64,000 nt of DNA from Sphingobacteriaceae bacterium (lineage in GTDB: Bacteria; Bacteroidota; Bacteroidia; B-17B0; Aurantibacillaceae), in assembly GCA_016709575.1 (NCBI GenBank), contig JADJMM010000002.1, positions 496,001-560,000 on the forward strand. Direction: 5' to 3'. This document shows, one piece after another, positions 52,894-60,168 of the stretch; position 1 is the first letter of the stretch, and the number at the start of each line of letters is the position of its first letter. Under the pieces are notes generated by a model. That model ran no database searches, had not been told where the DNA came from, and saw only the letters and a program-made list of their open reading frames with translations. Both the position numbers and the translations under genes were made by a program.

Positions 52894-53415
52894 TTAATTT
52901 TTATTAATCTTTAATTTATTCAATTTTTCCCACATAGGATTTGTTTCTTTTTCTTCATCAACTGAGCTTTCGTTTAACTTTTTTAATGTGTCTTCATCGC
53001 ATTCAAAATCCTCGTCAATTTCACAAGGCACTCGGCGATAAGGCAAAGCTAAAGTAATATATTCGAATAAATAGTGAGACACATCAGCTTGTCCTTCGCC
53101 TTCATTAATCACCATAATTTCATCCGTACTTTCTTCAGGGTTACCAAATCTCACAACAAGATTTTCTGAAGCTTCAATAGGGAAATCATAAGCGATAAGG
53201 CAGCGGTCGCAATCTAAATTAACCGTTCCGTTAATATCAAACTGCAATTGCATTAAATTGTTTTGTTTTAACAACACTACAACTACCTGCAAATTGGCTT
53301 TTGTAATTTCACAATCATCAAACTGCTCAAAGAACGTCCCGTTTATGTCGAACTCAAACTCATGAGAACCAACAGGCAAACCGGCAAATTTTACTATGTA
53401 TTGTTTTTTGCCCAC
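52894..53415 (-). CDS. DUF177 (YceD-like) protein upstream of rpmF
   Basis: A 173-residue acidic protein with 'GTVNLDCDRCLIAYDFPIEASENLVVRFG', the Cys-x-x-Cys core of DUF177, and 'EYITLALPYRRVPCEIDEDFECDED'. The family lies upstream of rpmF in most bacteria and is linked to 23S rRNA accumulation and ribosome assembly. Start and end are consistent with the family. Confidence 0.9.
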   Translation of the reverse strand: MGKKQYIVKFAGLPVGSHEFEFDINGTFFEQFDDCEITKANLQVVVVLLKQNNLMQLQFDINGTVNLDCDRCLIAYDFPIEASENLVVRFGNPEESTDEIMVINEGEGQADVSHYLFEYITLALPYRRVPCEIDEDFECDEDTLKKLNESSVDEEKETNPMWEKLNKLKINKN

Positions 53416-53470
53416 TTTGCTCTAAAAAGGGATGCAAATTTACTAAAAAAGTGGTATTCGGCAAATTAAT

Positions 53471-53827
53471 TTACAGGCTTTCAAGCTCCTGCCTAAGTTT
53501 TTTAGTGAGGCCCTTAACTACCTCCTCATAACTATGGTCAATCCATTCCTTCAATAGCTTCGAAGGTGCAGAATTATCACAAGTCACTGTATTCCAGTGA
53601 GTTTTACTCATATGGAAGCCTGGTTTAACGCAGGAGTATTTCTCCCGAAGTTGAATAGCTAACTCAGGATTGCATTTTACATTAAATTCTACGGGTTTTG
53701 AATCGATTCCGGTCAGCAAAAACATCTTTCCCATTACTTTAAACACTAAAGTTTCTTCGTCGAAAGGAAAACATTCTTCAACGGCCTTTTTACTAATGCA
53801 GTAATTTCTAAGTTGTTCTATATTCAT
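53471..53827 (-). CDS. MmcQ/YjbR-family protein
   Basis: A 118-residue protein starting 'MNIEQLRNYCISKKAVEECFPFDEETLVFKVMGKMFLL' with 'VEFNVKCNPELAIQLREKY', 'KPGFHMSKTHWNTV' and 'KEWIDHSYEEVVKGL'. This is the MmcQ/YjbR family, a CyaY-like fold described as DNA-binding. No specific partner is evident next to it. It stands alone, 55 bases before the DUF177 gene on the same strand. Confidence 0.9.
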   Translation of the reverse strand: MNIEQLRNYCISKKAVEECFPFDEETLVFKVMGKMFLLTGIDSKPVEFNVKCNPELAIQLREKYSCVKPGFHMSKTHWNTVTCDNSAPSKLLKEWIDHSYEEVVKGLTKKLRQELESL

Positions 53828-53988
53828 TTTACTGTCAAAAAATCTGAAATAAATTTAGTTCAAAATTACCACTTATTGTAAAACTACAACCACTTATTAA
53901 ACTAACGCAATTTGAGGGAGAAACTCAATACTATTTCCTCCTTAAATTCGTTCTTGAATTGTTAATACAGTATTAATTTTAAAAACTT

Positions 53989-54017
53989 TTTGATTTAAAA
54001 CCTTTTTACTAAGTTTG
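53989..54017 (+). promoter_or_regulatory. Promoter of the exbB-exbD-tonB operon
   Basis: TTTG (53989-53992) and TAAGTTTG (54010-54017, exact TAnnTTTG match) are 17 bases apart. Transcription would start near 54024, 40 bases before the exbB ATG. Confidence 0.65.
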
Positions 54018-54063
54018 GCATTCATATTAAAATTAAAATAATAACTAATAACACATAAAATCT

Positions 54064-54855
54064 ATGAGCAAGAACAAAACATCAGGAGGATTTCCATTAG
54101 TGGTATCTGCGTTAGCCATTGTAATCTGTATTGGAATTGGCTGGTTTATTTACAAAACAATTTTAGGTGCGCCTGGCAACTTTAATGCTGAAGGCCATCC
54201 AGCTAATATTTTAGGTACCATGTATATGGGAGGTTTTATCGTACCTATCCTAATCGGTTTCCTATTAACAGTTATCACTTTCGCTATCGAGCGTTTCATT
54301 ACTATTATGAAAGCTGCGGGTACAGGTAATACTGATAAGTTTGTTTCTAACATTAAATCATTAATTTCTAATCACGATTTCGACGGAGCTGTTGCTGCTT
54401 GTAACAAGCAAAAAGGTTCATTAGCGAACGTAGTTCATGAAGGCATTGAAAAATACCGTTTCGTACAAAACGATTCGAATATGGATAAAGAAGCAAAAGT
54501 TCACGCTATCCAAAAAGCTTTAGAAGAAGCTACTGCTTTAGAATTACCAATGTTATCTAAGAACATGGTTGTTATTTCAACTATGGCTTCTATTGGTACT
54601 TTAGCCGGTCTTATCGGAACGGTTGTTGGGATGATTCGTGCATTTGCCGCCTTATCTGCAGCAGGCGCACCTGATACCGGAGCTCTTGCAACTGGTATAT
54701 CTGAAGCACTTGTAAATACTTTAGTAGGGATCTTAACTTCAGCTTTTGCGATTATTTTCTATAACTATTTCAGTAATAGAATTGACCAAATTACTTATGC
54801 TATGGATGAAGCAGGATTCTCAATAATCCAGGAATTCCAGGCAAGCAGTAAATAA
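54064..54855 (+). CDS. exbB: ExbB/TolQ/MotA-family proton channel subunit
   Basis: A 263-residue membrane protein. Helices lie at about 12-33, 55-78, 165-192 and 208-240. The long cytoplasmic loop and 'MASIGTLAGLIGTVVGMIRAFAALSA' plus 'ISEALVNTLVGILTSAFAIIFYNYF' are the conserved parts of ExbB. It forms the proton-driven motor with the two ExbD proteins to energise TonB. It is first in the operon exbB, exbD, exbD, tonB. The N-terminal extra helix is common in Bacteroidota. Confidence 0.95.
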   Translation: MSKNKTSGGFPLVVSALAIVICIGIGWFIYKTILGAPGNFNAEGHPANILGTMYMGGFIVPILIGFLLTVITFAIERFITIMKAAGTGNTDKFVSNIKSLISNHDFDGAVAACNKQKGSLANVVHEGIEKYRFVQNDSNMDKEAKVHAIQKALEEATALELPMLSKNMVVISTMASIGTLAGLIGTVVGMIRAFAALSAAGAPDTGALATGISEALVNTLVGILTSAFAIIFYNYFSNRIDQITYAMDEAGFSIIQEFQASSK

Positions 54856-54861
54856 TAAAGC

Positions 54862-54914
54862 CCGTCATCTTGACCTTAGTCAGGATCTCCATAATTTTTT
54901 ATAAAAAATTATGG
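54862..54914. repeat. Repeat-like element and 26-nt perfect palindrome between exbB and exbD
   Basis: The sequence CGTCATCTTGACC then AGTCAGGATCTCC is a decayed form of a repeat seen in many Bacteroidota genomes. It is directly followed by a perfect palindrome with 13-base arms (CCATAATTTTTTA/TAAAAAATTATGG, 54889-54914). It could fold in the mRNA and set relative expression of exbB and exbD, or be a mobile REP-type remnant. Confidence 0.5.
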
Positions 54915-54968
54915 AAGGGTTTATGGAAAATTAAAAGGTTATTCATCTAAATATTAAAACAAAAGAAA

Positions 54969-55649
54969 ATGTCAAAAAAACCATCAAAAGGAGGAGCACC
55001 TGCACTGGACATGACGCCCATGGTGGATCTTGCCTTCCTACTGGTTACATTCTTTATGTTGACAGCTTCGTTTCGCAGCTCTGAGCCAATAACAGTTGAC
55101 CCTCCTTCTTCAATTGGAGAGGTTGCCTTACCAGACAATCATATTTTGGTAACAGTTGACGAAAAAGGACGTGCCTTTTTCGGCATTAGTAATTCAACTG
55201 CTAAAATGAATGCTTTGAGGGAAATGGCTAAACGTTATAAGGTTTCTTTCACTGAAGAGCAAATTGTAAAATTCAGTGGGTTATCAAGTTTTGGAGTGGA
55301 TCTTAAAGATCTTCCAAAATATATTGACGCTAGTGATCAGGCACGATTAAAGTTTCAACCGCAAAAAGGTGTTCCATTAGATACAATTACGCCAAATAAC
55401 CAATTGAAAGATTGGATTAATATTGGTGGTACAGAAGCAGTAAGAGTTTACCAGGCAGCAAAAGAAAAAGCAGAAGCTACAGGCTCAAATTTTAAAGCTG
55501 AAAAGCCGCGCTATGCTATTAAGTGTGCCTCGAAAACAAAATACATTTATGTGAAGGATGTTATCAAAACATTTACTGATCTTAAAATTTATCAGTTCAA
55601 TTTAATTACCTCGCTTGAAGGCGGCGGTACACTTATTGAACCGAAGTAG
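54969..55649 (+). CDS. exbD: ExbD/TolR-family protein, long form (first copy)
   Basis: A 226-residue protein with the ExbD membrane helix near 17-37, containing the conserved Asp of 'DMTPMVDLAFLLVTFFMLTA'. The C-terminal periplasmic part is longer than in typical ExbD (about 140 residues), with an inserted region of about 80 residues before the final 'YIYVKDVIKTFTDLKIYQFNLITS' strand. It pairs with ExbB and is followed by a second exbD, a usual Bacteroidota arrangement. The two copies differ clearly, so they probably form a hetero-pair. Confidence 0.93.
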   Translation: MSKKPSKGGAPALDMTPMVDLAFLLVTFFMLTASFRSSEPITVDPPSSIGEVALPDNHILVTVDEKGRAFFGISNSTAKMNALREMAKRYKVSFTEEQIVKFSGLSSFGVDLKDLPKYIDASDQARLKFQPQKGVPLDTITPNNQLKDWINIGGTEAVRVYQAAKEKAEATGSNFKAEKPRYAIKCASKTKYIYVKDVIKTFTDLKIYQFNLITSLEGGGTLIEPK

Positions 55650-55705
55650 TAATTAATATTAATTAATGGGGCAGAATACTGTTTCAATTAAATAAAAATT
55701 AAACA

Positions 55706-56341
55706 ATGGCAGAAATAGCAGATAGTGGCGGTGGTGGTCATAAAGGCGGCAAGAAACGCGCCAAGAAACAATCCACGCGCATAGATATGACTCCAATGGT
55801 TGACTTAGCGTTCCTGTTGCTTACGTTCTTCGTATTAACAGCTACGTTCAACAAACCAAAAACAATGGAACTAACGTTCCCGGCACCTCCTCCGCCTGAT
55901 CAAAAACCGGATGAGATTAAAAAAGGTATAACATTCTTGTTGTCAAAGAACGATCGTATTTTCTATTACGAAGGTCAGTTCAGACCGGTGGCAGATGATA
56001 AAGGTCCAGCAACAGAATTAACTGAATTAAGTTTCGATCAGTCAAGCTTACATAAATACTTAACTGATAAGAATAAGGAAATGGATGAGAAGATTAAGGC
56101 GCTTAAAGTAAAATATGAAACTAATGCGTTAGCGGATACAACTTATAAGCGTTTAGTTAGAGAAGCAAAAGCCGATAAGAATTCTTATACATATTTAATA
56201 AAAACGGACGACCAAGCAACTTACAAGAATGTAATTGATGTTATTGATGAGTTGAATTATTTCGTAGTTGGTAAATATGTTATGGTGGATATTTTGAAAC
56301 CGGAATTTGATTTAGTAAAAGCAAAAGTTGGAACAAACTAA
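55706..56341 (+). CDS. exbD: ExbD/TolR-family protein, long form (second copy)
   Basis: A 211-residue protein with a Gly- and Lys-rich cytoplasmic tail ('GGGGHKGGKKRAKKQ'), the conserved 'IDMTPMVDLAFLLLTFFVLTATF' membrane helix with its Asp, a proline-rich stretch ('PAPPPPDQKPDE') and a longer periplasmic domain with the final strand 'TYKNVIDVIDELNYFVVGKY'. It follows the first exbD by 56 bases and precedes tonB by 15, where a strong ribosome-binding site is present. Confidence 0.93.
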   Translation: MAEIADSGGGGHKGGKKRAKKQSTRIDMTPMVDLAFLLLTFFVLTATFNKPKTMELTFPAPPPPDQKPDEIKKGITFLLSKNDRIFYYEGQFRPVADDKGPATELTELSFDQSSLHKYLTDKNKEMDEKIKALKVKYETNALADTTYKRLVREAKADKNSYTYLIKTDDQATYKNVIDVIDELNYFVVGKYVMVDILKPEFDLVKAKVGTN

Positions 56342-56345
56342 TAAT

Positions 56346-56352
56346 AGGAGGT
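56346..56352 (+). promoter_or_regulatory. Strong Shine-Dalgarno site before tonB
   Basis: AGGAGGT lies four bases before the tonB ATG. Perfect anti-SD complements are uncommon in this window and in Bacteroidota in general. It directs the choice of ATG 56357 over later starts. Confidence 0.6.
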
Positions 56353-56356
56353 AAAA

Positions 56357-57211
56357 ATGATTTTTATTTTAATAGGGATTTTCGCAGCCGTTTCGGTAGT
56401 CATGCTAATGCTTGACTTGAAGACCGGATGGAATGGCGAAACCTACGACAAAAGAAACGTAGTAGTATTCGGTGGACGTAACACTGCGTATGGTGCTTTC
56501 GAATTAAGAAGCAACTACAACAAACGAGTGATGATGATCATCGGCGGAATGATTCTGTTTTCGGTCTTGTTATTTGGTTTGAAAAAATTCGCTGACCGTC
56601 CAGACACAGAAGAGATAGCGGAAGTTTTAAAAACCGAGCAGATTGATTTAACTCCTCCTCCTCCTCAAGAAGAGCAACCACCACCACCACCACCACCACC
56701 ACCGCCGCCAATGGTTGAAATGGTGAAATTTACACCACCAGTAATTAAGGATGATGCTGTTGAAGAAGAGCCTCAAAAATTACAAGAAGATGTAAAGGAG
56801 TCTAATGTAGGAACGAAAGATCAAGAAGGTGAAAAAGATCTTCCTGTTGTACCAACTGAAGATACTGGTCCTGGTGAAGCTGCAGCTCCTGAAATTTTTA
56901 CAGTAGTTGAAGAAATGCCTGAGTTCCCTGGTGGAGCAATGGAAATGATGAAGTACATTCAGAAAAACATTCAATACCCAGCAATGGCTCGTGAAGCCGG
57001 AATAAGTGGTAAATGCTTTTTAAAGTTTGTTGTTAGCGGCGATGGTGCTATTAGCGATGTAACTATTTTAAAAGGTGTTGCTGGTTGTCCTGATTGCGAT
57101 AAAGAAGCAATGCGTGTTGTTAAATCAATGCCAAAATGGAAAGCTGGAAAACAAAACGGTCGTTCAGTATCGGTGTTCTTTAACTTACCAATTAACTTTA
57201 CTATTAAATAG
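56357..57211 (+). CDS. tonB: TonB-family energy transducer
   Basis: A 284-residue protein. It has two membrane segments (about 1-20 and 60-78); the second, after 'NYNKRVMMIIGG', is the standard TonB anchor, and the first is an N-terminal addition. A Pro-rich stretch of about 25 residues follows ('PPPPQEEQPPPPPPP' and on), then an acidic linker and the C-terminal domain from about 190 with 'MPEFPGGAMEMMKYIQKNIQYPAMAREAGISGKCFLKFVV' and 'KSMPKWKAGKQNGRSVSVFFNLPINFT'. It passes energy from the ExbB-ExbD motor to outer-membrane receptors. It is last in the operon. Confidence 0.94.
   Translation: MIFILIGIFAAVSVVMLMLDLKTGWNGETYDKRNVVVFGGRNTAYGAFELRSNYNKRVMMIIGGMILFSVLLFGLKKFADRPDTEEIAEVLKTEQIDLTPPPPQEEQPPPPPPPPPPPMVEMVKFTPPVIKDDAVEEEPQKLQEDVKESNVGTKDQEGEKDLPVVPTEDTGPGEAAAPEIFTVVEEMPEFPGGAMEMMKYIQKNIQYPAMAREAGISGKCFLKFVVSGDGAISDVTILKGVAGCPDCDKEAMRVVKSMPKWKAGKQNGRSVSVFFNLPINFTIK
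56677..56709 (+). repeat. In-frame CCA triplet microsatellite in tonB
   Basis: Nine ACC triplets (56677-56703) followed by two GCC code for the polyproline tract. Slippage by whole triplets would change its length without shifting the frame. Confidence 0.8.
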
Positions 57212-57235
57212 ATTCTGAAACAAGTTCAGAATGAC

Positions 57236-57266
57236 AAAAGCCCTTCGGAAACGAGGGGCTTTTTTA
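57236..57266 (+). terminator. Terminator of the tonB operon
   Basis: AAGCCCTTCG (57238-57247) pairs with CGAGGGGCTT (57252-57261; one wobble) around a GAAA tetraloop, followed by T residues. A hairpin-forming sequence (GATTCTGAA...TTCAGAATGAC, 57211-57235) precedes it. Confidence 0.88.
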
Positions 57267-57276
57267 TGAACGGAAT

Positions 57277-57413
57277 TTCCCTTCTCCTCATAGGAGAAGG
57301 TGTCACGAAGTGACGGATGAGGTGAATTGAAATGAAATGAAATTTCTTTTCTATTAACCTCACCCATCCGCTTCTTCGGCGGATACCTCCCTCTTCTATG
57401 AGGAGAGGGGAAA
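57277..57413. repeat. Inverted-repeat element (REP/MITE-like) in the intergenic region
   Basis: The left half (57277-57323) and the right half (57358-57413) are approximate mirror images. Both carry a core 'CCCTTCTCCTCATAG' and 'GATGAGGT' sequence in opposite orientation, with inner hairpins GTGTCACGAAGTGAC and TCCGCTTCTTCGGCGGA. The centre is A/T-rich. Elements of this type, with 'CACGAAGTGACG', are scattered in bacterial genomes and are non-coding. It spans the gap between the tonB terminator and that of the T9SS gene. Confidence 0.6.
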
Positions 57414-57426
57414 GTTTGGTGAAATA

Positions 57427-57456
57427 AAAAAGCCGCTCCATATATGAAGCGGCTTT
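57427..57456 (-). terminator. Terminator downstream of the T9SS propeller gene
   Basis: AAAGCCGCT and AGCGGCTTT form a nine-pair stem around CCATATATGA, with an A run on the plus-strand left that becomes T on the minus strand. Confidence 0.88.
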
Positions 57457-57507
57457 AAATATAGATTCGGTTACTGAGTGTATCCGCCTAGGCATAGATG
57501 TTCAGGA

Positions 57508-58752
57508 TTAATTAACCACTAATTTACCTTTGCTTACAACAGTTCTATTATTGTAAACGCTATAGGTGTAAAGCCCTTTAGAGAAATTACTAAGATTTAA
57601 TTCTGCTTTGCCGTTTTTCATTTCAGTAATAGAAATATCTCGACCTAAAACATCAGTAATCTTTACTTCACAGTTTTTTTGAAACATTAAATCTTTTGCT
57701 TCAACAGTAGTAAAATCATTTGCAGGATTTGGATATACTTTACTTTCAATAGTAATAAGGTTTAATTCGTTGATGCCTGCGAAAACTTCTGATTTCAATC
57801 TACGGTAAACCTTTCCATTTTTTGTTGCAGCGAAAACATAATTCGCACTCGCAGTTACTTTTGCTAAAGGATCCTGCAAAACACCACCACTATATGTGAA
57901 ACCAAGATTACTTTTTGTCCATGTGGAGCCTCCATTTTTAGTATATACAAAGCCCGAATCGCAACCCATTAAAATTTCATTATTATTAATAACGTAAATA
58001 TCACTAATTGATATTGTATTTCCTGTTGCAATGCTATAAGTAGTTTGCCAAGTAGAACCTCCATCGGTTGATTTAAATAATCGACCGCCATAAGTACCAA
58101 AAAACAAAGTAGTACTGGTAGCGCCTTCACATAAAACATATTTATCCCACCAATTTGTGGGTGATAAAGTTCCATTAGCAGCTGCCCAAGAGGTACCGCC
58201 GTTAGTAGACTTAATATTTAATGTAGTTGTGGTTCCAATCCATAACTCACCATTCATGTTTTCCATACAAAGACTTAACGGCGCTGTACCTACCGGAATA
58301 TTTGCTTTAAAATTCCAGGTTGTACCACTTAGTTGGTAAATCTTTATTCCATTACCACTAATTGGGTTTGTAACTGCAAAAACAGAATTACTACTAATTA
58401 CAGCAATGTCTTTTATGACTTCTGTTGTAGCGCTCATAGCACTTGTCGTCATTGCCGTCCAGTTATTTCCGGTAGTTGAAGAATAAATTCCTGTATTTCT
58501 GTAAGCATAAATTGTACCTCCGTTAACAGCACCAAAAGATAAACCTGAACCCGGAACACCAACATTAGATGAAGGGAAAGTTGCACCCTCATCGCTTGAA
58601 GCAACAAGTGCATTTGAACTGGCATCGCTGGCTAAAACTTTTCCGAGTCCATAAAAACAATCCTCGCCAGTGCTGAAAACAGCTGTAACAGACCATTGTG
58701 AAAACGCGGTAAAAGATGTAATAGTAAAAATAGAAAGTAAAAGTTTTTTCAT
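57508..58752 (-). CDS. Secreted beta-propeller (BNR-repeat) protein with T9SS type A tail
   Basis: A 414-residue protein with signal peptide (about 1-18, ending FSQ). The body has repeated Asp-box-like motifs ('SSDEGATF', 'STNGGTSWAAANG', 'STDGGSTWQTTYS', 'TKNGGSTWTKSNL'), the signature of BNR/sialidase-type or WD-like propellers. The C-terminal sorting domain begins near 340: 'KVYPNPANDFTTVEAKD', 'VKITDVLGRDISITEMKN', 'LSNFSKGLYTYSVYNNRTVVSKGKLVV'. It is exported by T9SS. The ligand is unknown. It is convergent with the tonB operon. Confidence 0.9.
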   Translation of the reverse strand: MKKLLLSIFTITSFTAFSQWSVTAVFSTGEDCFYGLGKVLASDASSNALVASSDEGATFPSSNVGVPGSGLSFGAVNGGTIYAYRNTGIYSSTTGNNWTAMTTSAMSATTEVIKDIAVISSNSVFAVTNPISGNGIKIYQLSGTTWNFKANIPVGTAPLSLCMENMNGELWIGTTTTLNIKSTNGGTSWAAANGTLSPTNWWDKYVLCEGATSTTLFFGTYGGRLFKSTDGGSTWQTTYSIATGNTISISDIYVINNNEILMGCDSGFVYTKNGGSTWTKSNLGFTYSGGVLQDPLAKVTASANYVFAATKNGKVYRRLKSEVFAGINELNLITIESKVYPNPANDFTTVEAKDLMFQKNCEVKITDVLGRDISITEMKNGKAELNLSNFSKGLYTYSVYNNRTVVSKGKLVVN

Positions 58753-58843
58753 GTAGTAATTTTTTAGTTAAACAAAATTAAGAGAAATATTCAATTATAC
58801 AAGTCATTAATCACTAAATTAGAGCTCTAAAACAGAGAGAATA

Positions 58844-59056
58844 GTGAGAAACGGAATTAATATGGTTACGCTTTGGTTTAGTGTATTTATGGTGCTGATA
58901 GTAATTGCAGGTGCCTTTGCTTTTACATTTACCGATTTTATGATTGACACTGTATTTGGCACTAAACGAATTGTTTTAACCGTTGTGTTTTTAGCTTACG
59001 CTGTTTTCAGAGGCATTCGTATTTACCAGGTATTTAAATCTAATCAGAATGATTAA
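58844..59056 (+). CDS. Small two-helix membrane protein, 70 aa
   Basis: Two membrane segments (about 7-30 and 42-60) with a short loop and a charged tail ('QVFKSNQND'). The frame opens with GTG at 58844; ATG at 58862 is an alternative that removes six residues. Its end overlaps the next gene by eight bases, a coupling that supports it being real. In Bacteroidota a small membrane protein often lies between tonB-cluster genes and the PstS-like gene. The function is unknown. Confidence 0.65.
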   Translation: MRNGINMVTLWFSVFMVLIVIAGAFAFTFTDFMIDTVFGTKRIVLTVVFLAYAVFRGIRIYQVFKSNQND

Positions 59057-59999
59057 TGTGAAACGTGAAAGATCAAAGGTGAAAAGTTTTGGTGTAATGC
59101 TGATGGCTTTTTGTTTTTTTACTTTTTCTTGCGATAACTATTTTAAGAATGATTATGTAGATAATTCCCCTACTTCCGGAAAATTAAAAGTTTATTATAG
59201 TCATGGACTACAATTACACATTAAAAATCAAGCGCTAAGTTTTAGATCTATTTATCATGAGTCAAATATAGAATTGCAGTCCGCTTGCGAATCGGAGATT
59301 ATTAAGGCGCTCTTGGACGATAGTTGTAAAGCGATTATCATTAGCAGATTATTAGACGCCCAAGAAACAAAAGCATTTGCACAAAAAAATTTGCAACCTA
59401 TGCATTCTGCTTTGGCAAAATCAGGTGTGGCACTTGTTACATCAGTAAATACTAATATCCGGAAATTAACCGTAGAACAGGTAAAACAATTACTTAGCGA
59501 TCGGTTAACTTTAAAAGACTCATCAGGAAAAATAATCTCACCGCTTGCCGTACTCGACAATAAATGCTCTTCTGTATCACATTATTTGTTGGATAGCCTA
59601 ATTCCCAATAAAAATTTTGGCTCTAAATGTTTTGCCGCAAATAATGAATTGGAGCTGCTTCAAAAAATTTCAGAACAACCCGATCAAATTGGTTTTATTG
59701 ATTTTGCTTTGTTAAGCGATGTTGATGATTCACTCTACAAAGCATTTGAAGGCAAACTAAAATTTATTGCTGTTGGAAGAACGGACACCATTTATTTTTC
59801 CCCTAATCAAAGCTCATTTAAAACGGGTGAATATCCTTTTACAAGAACCATATATTTGTTCCGCCGAAGTAAGGATTTTAGCTTAGCAAAAGGTTTTGAA
59901 GCCTATTTAGCCGGACCGCAGGGGCAAACCACTTTTTTAAAACAAGGTTTACTTCCTGTCCGCCAAACAGAGCGAAAAATTGAGGTTAAAATGCAATAA
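59049..59999 (+). CDS. PstS-like substrate-binding lipoprotein
   Basis: A 316-residue protein with a lipoprotein signal ending 'AFCFFTFSC'. The mature part reads as a periplasmic binding-protein fold of the phosphate type: 'KLKVYYSHGLQLHIK', 'CKAIIISRLLDAQETKAF', 'SGVALVTSVNTNIRKLTVEQVKQLLS', 'IGFIDFALLSDV', 'YPFTRTIYLFRRS' and the final 'KGFEAYLAGPQGQTTFLKQGLLPV', typical of PstS-like proteins. Lacking ABC permease genes, it is perhaps a sensor or scavenger. It overlaps the previous gene and follows the exb/tonB unit, an order seen in Bacteroidota. Confidence 0.75.
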   Translation: MINVKRERSKVKSFGVMLMAFCFFTFSCDNYFKNDYVDNSPTSGKLKVYYSHGLQLHIKNQALSFRSIYHESNIELQSACESEIIKALLDDSCKAIIISRLLDAQETKAFAQKNLQPMHSALAKSGVALVTSVNTNIRKLTVEQVKQLLSDRLTLKDSSGKIISPLAVLDNKCSSVSHYLLDSLIPNKNFGSKCFAANNELELLQKISEQPDQIGFIDFALLSDVDDSLYKAFEGKLKFIAVGRTDTIYFSPNQSSFKTGEYPFTRTIYLFRRSKDFSLAKGFEAYLAGPQGQTTFLKQGLLPVRQTERKIEVKMQ

Positions 60000-60122
60000 A
60001 AGCTTCTAAATGCCGTTATTTCTTAAAATACTAGTTCCGCGCTAGTTAGAAGGTTATTTTTAGACCTGTTGAAACCCTAAAATTTGCTAAAATTCTCCGG
60101 ATTTTATTAATTGGCACTTAAC

Positions 60123-60151
60123 TTGCTTTATTAATAATTGTATTAATTTTG
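60123..60151 (+). promoter_or_regulatory. Promoter of the 569-aa TPR gene
   Basis: TTG at 60123-60125 and TAATTTTG at 60144-60151 are 18 bases apart and match the Bacteroidota consensus (TTG, TAnnTTTG). The ATG is 18 bases after the minus-7 box. Confidence 0.6.
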
Positions 60152-60168
60152 AAGCTCTATAAAAGAAT

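Noticed and set aside
57185..57495. Minus-strand open frames of 60 and 89 codons over the intergenic repeat
   Set aside because: They are produced by the inverted-repeat element and terminators and have no homologous features.
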